Positions 57,896 to 61,049 of a DNA stretch of 61,049 nucleotides are shown here, piece by piece. The DNA is taken from the NCBI GenBank assembly GCA_964574335.1, contig CAZNNH010000018.1, forward strand, positions 1-61,049, written 5' to 3'. Origin of the DNA: CAZNNH01 sp964574335 (lineage in GTDB: Bacteria > Acidobacteriota > Vicinamibacteria > Fen-336). The notes beneath the pieces were generated by a model that was given only the letters and a program-made list of their open reading frames with translations, was not told the DNA's origin and did not search any database. The position numbers and the translations under genes are program-made. How positions within the stretch are numbered: the first letter of the stretch is position 1; every line of letters starts with the position of its first letter.

Positions 57896-58297
57896 GTGGA
57901 TTCTGCTGGGGAGCCCCGTGCCGACGAGCCCCGGCGACGGGTCCTGCTGGTGGACGACGAGCCCACGGCGCGCTTCTCGCTCGGGCGCTCTCTGACCCTG
58001 CTCGGCCTCGAGGTCGACGCCGTCGCCACCCAGCAGGAGGCGGACGATCTGATCGATCGCCGGAGCTACGACGTCGTCATCACCGACCTCAGGTTGAGCG
58101 GGTCGGATGGCACGGAGGGCCTGGACATCATCGCTCACGCGCGGAAACGACAGCCGGACGCCACCGTCATCCTCCTCACCGCCTTCGGCACGCGCGAGGT
58201 GCTGCGGGCGGCGCGGGCGCTCGGCGTGAGCTCCATCCTCTCCAAGCCCGTCTCCCTGGAAGCCGTTTTCGAGGCCGTGCGCCTCGCTGGACGGTAG
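57896..58297 (+). CDS. Stand-alone response-regulator receiver
   Basis: 133 residues from GTG 57896, one base after the activator stop. VLLVDDEPTARFSLGRSLTL carries the acidic pair, VITDLRLSGSDGTEGL the phosphorylation Asp, VILLTAFGTRE the Thr, and SILSKPVSLE the Lys. No output domain is present, so it may act as a phosphate sink, as a protein-interaction switch or as part of a phosphorelay with the upstream kinase. It is the last gene before the sigma54-type promoter. Confidence 0.9.
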   Translation: MDSAGEPRADEPRRRVLLVDDEPTARFSLGRSLTLLGLEVDAVATQQEADDLIDRRSYDVVITDLRLSGSDGTEGLDIIAHARKRQPDATVILLTAFGTREVLRAARALGVSSILSKPVSLEAVFEAVRLAGR

Positions 58298-58333
58298 CCC
58301 GCCCAAGTCGCCTCCCGCTTTCGAGAGGATCTG

Positions 58334-58351
58334 GTTCCCTGTTTCGGGAAC
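58334..58351. promoter_or_regulatory. Palindrome suited to an activator-binding (enhancer) site
   Basis: GTTCCCTGTTTCGGGAAC is an inverted repeat with six-base arms. Its centre is about 100 bases upstream of the -24/-12 element, the usual distance for an NtrC-type enhancer. It could alternatively be a terminator hairpin after the receiver gene, but no T run follows. Confidence 0.4.
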
Positions 58352-58434
58352 GCGTCCGCGCGTCTGACCTGCCGACCTCAACAAAATCCATTAGTCCCAA
58401 CGCCTTAAGCGCTGCCGGAGGTCGTGGCTGGGGG

Positions 58435-58450
58435 TGGCGAGCCGCTTGCT
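58435..58450 (+). promoter_or_regulatory. Sigma54 (-24/-12) promoter
   Basis: TGGCGAGCCGCTTGCT matches the sigma54 consensus TGGCACG-N4-TTGCW at the invariant GG (-24) and GC (-12) with exact spacing. Transcription would begin near 58461, upstream of the CheY-like gene at 58506. The gene for a sigma54 activator lies 540 bases upstream, which supports the assignment. Confidence 0.65.
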
Positions 58451-58505
58451 AGGAGCCAGGCAGGCCGCACGGGTCGACGGCGCGACCCGACAACGAGGCG
58501 AGTGG

Positions 58506-58895
58506 ATGAAGAAGAGGATCCTGCTGGTCGACGACTCGAAGACGACGCTGCTGATGGAGAAGATGGTGCTGCGGAGCGGCCCCTATGAGCTGGCCGAGGC
58601 CAACGATGGGGCCGAGGCCGTCGAGAAGGCCACCGCCAACCCCCCCGATCTCATCCTCATGGACATGATCATGCCGAAGATGACCGGCCTGGAGGCCGTC
58701 CGTCGTCTTCGCGCCCAGGAGACGACCCGCGGCATCCCCGTGATCATGGTGACCACCCGCGGCGAGCAGCACAACGTCGACGAGGCGCGCTCGCTGGGCT
58801 GCGACGCCTACCTGACCAAGCCCATCGACCAGATCAAGCTGCTGGCCACCGTCAAGGAGCTTCTCCGAGCCCGCCAGGACCAGGCCAATGGCTGA
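58506..58895 (+). CDS. CheY-like response regulator
   Basis: 129 residues, a single receiver domain: KRILLVDDSKTTLLMEKMV with the acidic pair, DLILMDMIMPKMTGLEAVRR with the phosphorylation Asp, VIMVTTRGEQ with Thr, and DAYLTKPIDQIK with Lys. It lacks an output domain and so resembles CheY, but the kinase partner is unknown and may be the PAS kinase upstream. ATG 58506 is preceded by GAGGCGAG. It is the first gene of the operon behind the sigma54-type promoter and overlaps the next gene by eight bases. Confidence 0.93.
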   Translation: MKKRILLVDDSKTTLLMEKMVLRSGPYELAEANDGAEAVEKATANPPDLILMDMIMPKMTGLEAVRRLRAQETTRGIPVIMVTTRGEQHNVDEARSLGCDAYLTKPIDQIKLLATVKELLRARQDQANG

Positions 58896-59790
58896 CTCGC
58901 GCCACGGCGACTACGTCCGCCGGGCCCACGAGGCGACCACCCGTCACTCGGACGCGCTGCTCTCGGAGAACGAGCGGCTGCGGTCGCGGGTGGCCCTCCT
59001 CGAGGTGACGACATCCGAGCTCGAGAGGCGTCTCGCGACCGCCGAGAAGACGGCCACGATGGTGGACCCGTTGCGCAGCCTGGCCGCCCGCCTGGAGTCC
59101 GACAAGATCTCCCTGCAGCGCAGCCTGGCCGATCTCGAGGAGGAGCTGGCCGGCTCTCGCCGCGACTTCTCGGAGCTCCGGCGACGGCTGGAGTCGGTCG
59201 AGGACCAGAACCGGCGGGCCCAGGAGGAGCACTCCGAGATCATCCAGCGAAGCGCCCACCTGGCCAACCTGTACGTCGCCAGCTACCGGCTCCACGAGAC
59301 GCTCCGCCGCTCGGCGGTGATCGAGGCGATCCAGGAGATCATCGTCAACCTCGTCGGGTCGGAGGAGTTCGGGATCTTCGAGCTGGACGAGGCCCGCGGC
59401 ACGCTTTCGCTGACCGAATGGTGGGGAGACGAGGCCGCCGGCCTAGGTAACGGGCACGCTTGCTCCGCGCCCATCGTCCAGACCGCCCTGAGCGGGGAGG
59501 TGTACATCGCCCCGGCCGAGCCGGCCGACGCCCCCCGGGCGGTGACCGCGTGCGTCCCGCTCAAGGTCGAGGGTCGGGTGATCGGCGTGATCGCCGTCTT
59601 CCGGCTCCTGGCGCACAAGCCGGCCCTGGAGGCCGTCGACCTCGAGCTGTTCGACCTGCTCGCGATGCAGGCCGGGATCGCCCTTCACTGCACACGTTTC
59701 CACTCCGCCGCCATGCCGCGGCCGGAGGAGCGGGCTTCGGGACTAGCCCCGCAATTGACGGTTGACACGTCGAGACTTGGAGGTAACTGA
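58888..59790 (+). CDS. Coiled-coil GAF-domain protein
   Basis: 300 residues. The first about 130 are a long coiled coil (SENERLRSRVALLEVTTSEL, RSLADLEEELAGSRRDFSEL). A GAF domain follows (SAVIEAIQEIIVNLVGSEEF, GIFELDEARGTLSLTEWW, TACVPLKVEGRVIGVIAVFR). GAF domains bind small ligands or act as redox and light sensors; no chromophore Cys in a conserved place is seen. It has no catalytic domain, so it probably works through dimerisation or by binding the CheY-like protein made from the same message. ATG 59790 of the porin overlaps its TGA. Confidence 0.85.
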   Translation: MADSRHGDYVRRAHEATTRHSDALLSENERLRSRVALLEVTTSELERRLATAEKTATMVDPLRSLAARLESDKISLQRSLADLEEELAGSRRDFSELRRRLESVEDQNRRAQEEHSEIIQRSAHLANLYVASYRLHETLRRSAVIEAIQEIIVNLVGSEEFGIFELDEARGTLSLTEWWGDEAAGLGNGHACSAPIVQTALSGEVYIAPAEPADAPRAVTACVPLKVEGRVIGVIAVFRLLAHKPALEAVDLELFDLLAMQAGIALHCTRFHSAAMPRPEERASGLAPQLTVDTSRLGGN

Positions 59791-60965
59791 TGAGACTGGG
59801 ACGGATTCTCTCAACCGGCGGTCTGCCGCTGCTGTTGGTTCTCGCGCCGGCGGTCGCGCCGACCTCAGGCGCGCAGGGCCTCGGCAACGCCGTGGAGATC
59901 CACGGCTTCGGCGGGATGGCGTACGCCAACACGGACGGCAACAACTACCTGATCGGAACCGAGGCGGGGACGTACGACAACCTGAGCTTCGCCCTGAACG
60001 TGAACGCCAAGGTGGCCGACAGGCTGACCGTGGTGGGACAGATCGAGCTGCAGCAAAGGCCGGGATTCGAAGGCCTCGGGCACAGCCTCGACTTCGCCTT
60101 CGCCGAGTGGGCCTTCAGCGACGCGTTCAAGCTTCGCGCCGGCCGGGTGAAGCACCCGTTCGGCATCTACGGCGAGATCTTCAACGTCGGCACGCTGCGC
60201 CCCTTCTACACGCTCCCGCAGAGCATCTACGGCCCCGAGCGTTACACCGCCCGCTCTGTGGACGGTCTCGGGCTGACGGGCCAGAAGACGTGGAACAACG
60301 AGTGGGGCCTCAGCTACGACGTCTATTTCGGTCGCATCGCTGGCGAGCTCCTCAACTCCGGTGTTAGCTTCGAGGCCGAGGAGCTTCACAACGGCTACAA
60401 CAGCACGCCGTTCAGCTTCGAGCAGGTCATTGGCGGGCGCCTGGTCGCGACCACCCCGGTGGACGGTCTTTCCTTCGGCGCCTCCGCCTATCGCGGCAAG
60501 GCATCGCTCTATCTCTTCGATGAGAACGGGCTTCCGCGGCCCACGGAGGGGGCGGTGAACTTCCAGGTCGAGTACCAGGCCGAGCCGGTCCTGGTCCGCG
60601 CCGAGTACGGCACCATCTTCGACGATCCCATCGTCCGCTACGACACCTACTACGTCGAGGGAGCGGTCAAGGTCTACAAGGGCCTGCAGCTCGCGGCGCG
60701 GTACGATCGCTGGGAGGGTCACCTCAAGGACAAGTCGCTCCACGAGATCGTGTGGCTCGATCAGATCCAGCATCACAAGGACATCTCGCTGGGCGTCAAC
60801 TACTGGTTCAGCCCCAACTTCGCCCTCAAGGCCAGCTACCACATCGTCACGGGGAATCGCTACGCGCAGCCCGATGACCCCACGACCGTCATCGGTGAAA
60901 TGTGGGACGGCACCTTCGAGCCTGACACCAGGATGTTCGTCATCGGCACCCACTTCAGCTTCTAG
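59790..60965 (+). CDS. Outer membrane porin-like beta-barrel protein
   Basis: 391 residues. Signal peptide ILSTGGLPLLLVLAPAVA, then a beta-barrel with alternating strands such as VEIHGFGGMAYANTDG, LSFALNVNAKVADRLTVVGQ and FAFAEWAFSDAFKLRAGRVK, the last a common porin block, and closing with FVIGTHFSF whose final Phe is the BAM-recognition residue. The arrangement resembles phosphate- or sugar-selective porins of the Gram-negative type. The pore selectivity is unknown. It is the third gene of the sigma54-driven operon. Confidence 0.85.
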   Translation: MRLGRILSTGGLPLLLVLAPAVAPTSGAQGLGNAVEIHGFGGMAYANTDGNNYLIGTEAGTYDNLSFALNVNAKVADRLTVVGQIELQQRPGFEGLGHSLDFAFAEWAFSDAFKLRAGRVKHPFGIYGEIFNVGTLRPFYTLPQSIYGPERYTARSVDGLGLTGQKTWNNEWGLSYDVYFGRIAGELLNSGVSFEAEELHNGYNSTPFSFEQVIGGRLVATTPVDGLSFGASAYRGKASLYLFDENGLPRPTEGAVNFQVEYQAEPVLVRAEYGTIFDDPIVRYDTYYVEGAVKVYKGLQLAARYDRWEGHLKDKSLHEIVWLDQIQHHKDISLGVNYWFSPNFALKASYHIVTGNRYAQPDDPTTVIGEMWDGTFEPDTRMFVIGTHFSF

Positions 60966-60975
60966 GAGCGATGCC

Positions 60976-61049
60976 ATGAAGCGCCTAGCAGCCATACTCA
61001 CGTCGTGCCTGGGCTTCCTGGTCCTGGTGGCCACGGCCCAGCCCGCGAG
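60976..61049 (+). CDS. N-terminus of a secreted protein, cut by window edge
   Basis: Only 24 complete codons are present. ATG 60976 has AGGAG eight bases upstream and begins MKRLAAILTSCLGFLVLVAT followed by AQPA, a normal signal peptide. The gene starts ten bases after the porin stop, so it belongs to the same operon and probably encodes its periplasmic or surface partner. The product cannot be identified from this fragment. Confidence 0.6.
   Translation, partial: MKRLAAILTSCLGFLVLVATAQPA

Noticed and set aside
1..61049. tRNA, rRNA or CRISPR arrays
   Set aside because: No cloverleaf-like TTCGA arms with matching acceptor ends, no rRNA-like conserved segments and no regularly spaced repeats were seen on either strand by eye.

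Overview
The window is GC-rich (roughly 70 %), densely coded DNA from a diderm bacterium. It carries a TonB-dependent receptor, a beta-barrel porin and lipoproteins. Several features are familiar from Acidobacteriota genomes: a secreted two-propeller Reg_prop/Y_Y_Y sensor, a zinc-ribbon Ser/Thr kinase with a PEGA tail, a membrane-fused spermidine-synthase-like protein, and sulfatase-fold lipoproteins ending in the motif ENLKALGYVG. Assignment to Acidobacteriota is an inference; no rRNA or tRNA gene was seen.

Layout. (1) 1-5.1 kb: N-terminal part of GTP-dependent PEP carboxykinase, a decayed hydrolase fragment, a PspC-domain protein, a secreted alpha/beta hydrolase overlapping a membrane protein, TrmO, a pirin and a secreted protein of unknown function. 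(2) 5.2-14.5 kb: a GT-C type membrane glycosyltransferase-like protein divergent from a fused spermidine-synthase-like membrane protein, then a CmpX-type mechanosensitive channel converging on a secreted TAP-like hydrolase. (3) 14.5-17 kb: a small scarred region with an IS91-type transposase relic, a SRPBCC protein, another broken small ORF and a secreted protein made of eight 32-residue cysteine-pair repeats. (4) 17-25.3 kb: a phosphodiesterase-superfamily protein, then a housekeeping run of rhomboid-like site-2 protease, trpS, scpA and scpB, followed by a BlaI/BlaR1-like pair with a clear double operator. (5) 25.3-32.1 kb: a REP-like palindrome, two divergent membrane-anchored SGNH proteins, and a 1,415-residue receptor joining a two-propeller sensor to a PAS and a chemotaxis-receptor signalling domain. 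(6) 32-39.8 kb: nitroreductase, OPT transporter, Ser/Thr kinase with a translationally overlapping partner, TonB-dependent receptor and PilZ protein. (7) 39.9-52.3 kb: a second GT-C protein, two ATPase/permease ABC modules in one operon with an anchored envelope protein, a DUF4136 protein, a TIGR04282-type glycosyltransferase, DinB, a degenerate sulfatase-like lipoprotein and a second SRPBCC protein. (8) 52.4-61 kb: a regulatory cluster of CheR, CheB, a soluble three-PAS histidine kinase, an NtrC-type sigma54 activator, a lone receiver, and then a probable sigma54 promoter driving CheY-like receiver, coiled-coil GAF protein, porin and a secreted protein cut by the window edge.

How it works together. 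The clearest regulatory story is at the right end. The histidine kinase and the NtrC-type activator overlap, and a good -24/-12 element with a palindrome about 100 bases upstream lies just downstream of them in front of cheY-GAF-porin. This suggests that the kinase/activator pair switches on that operon, with CheR/CheB adding a methylation or adaptation layer although no CheA, CheW or receptor is encoded next to them. A second clear circuit is BlaI/BlaR1-like, where two identical dyads 30 bp apart overlap the promoter but the membrane protease lacks a beta-lactam sensor domain. Four genes (25341-26534, nitroreductase, Ser/Thr kinase, PilZ) have promoter-like elements so close to their start codons that leaderless mRNA is likely.
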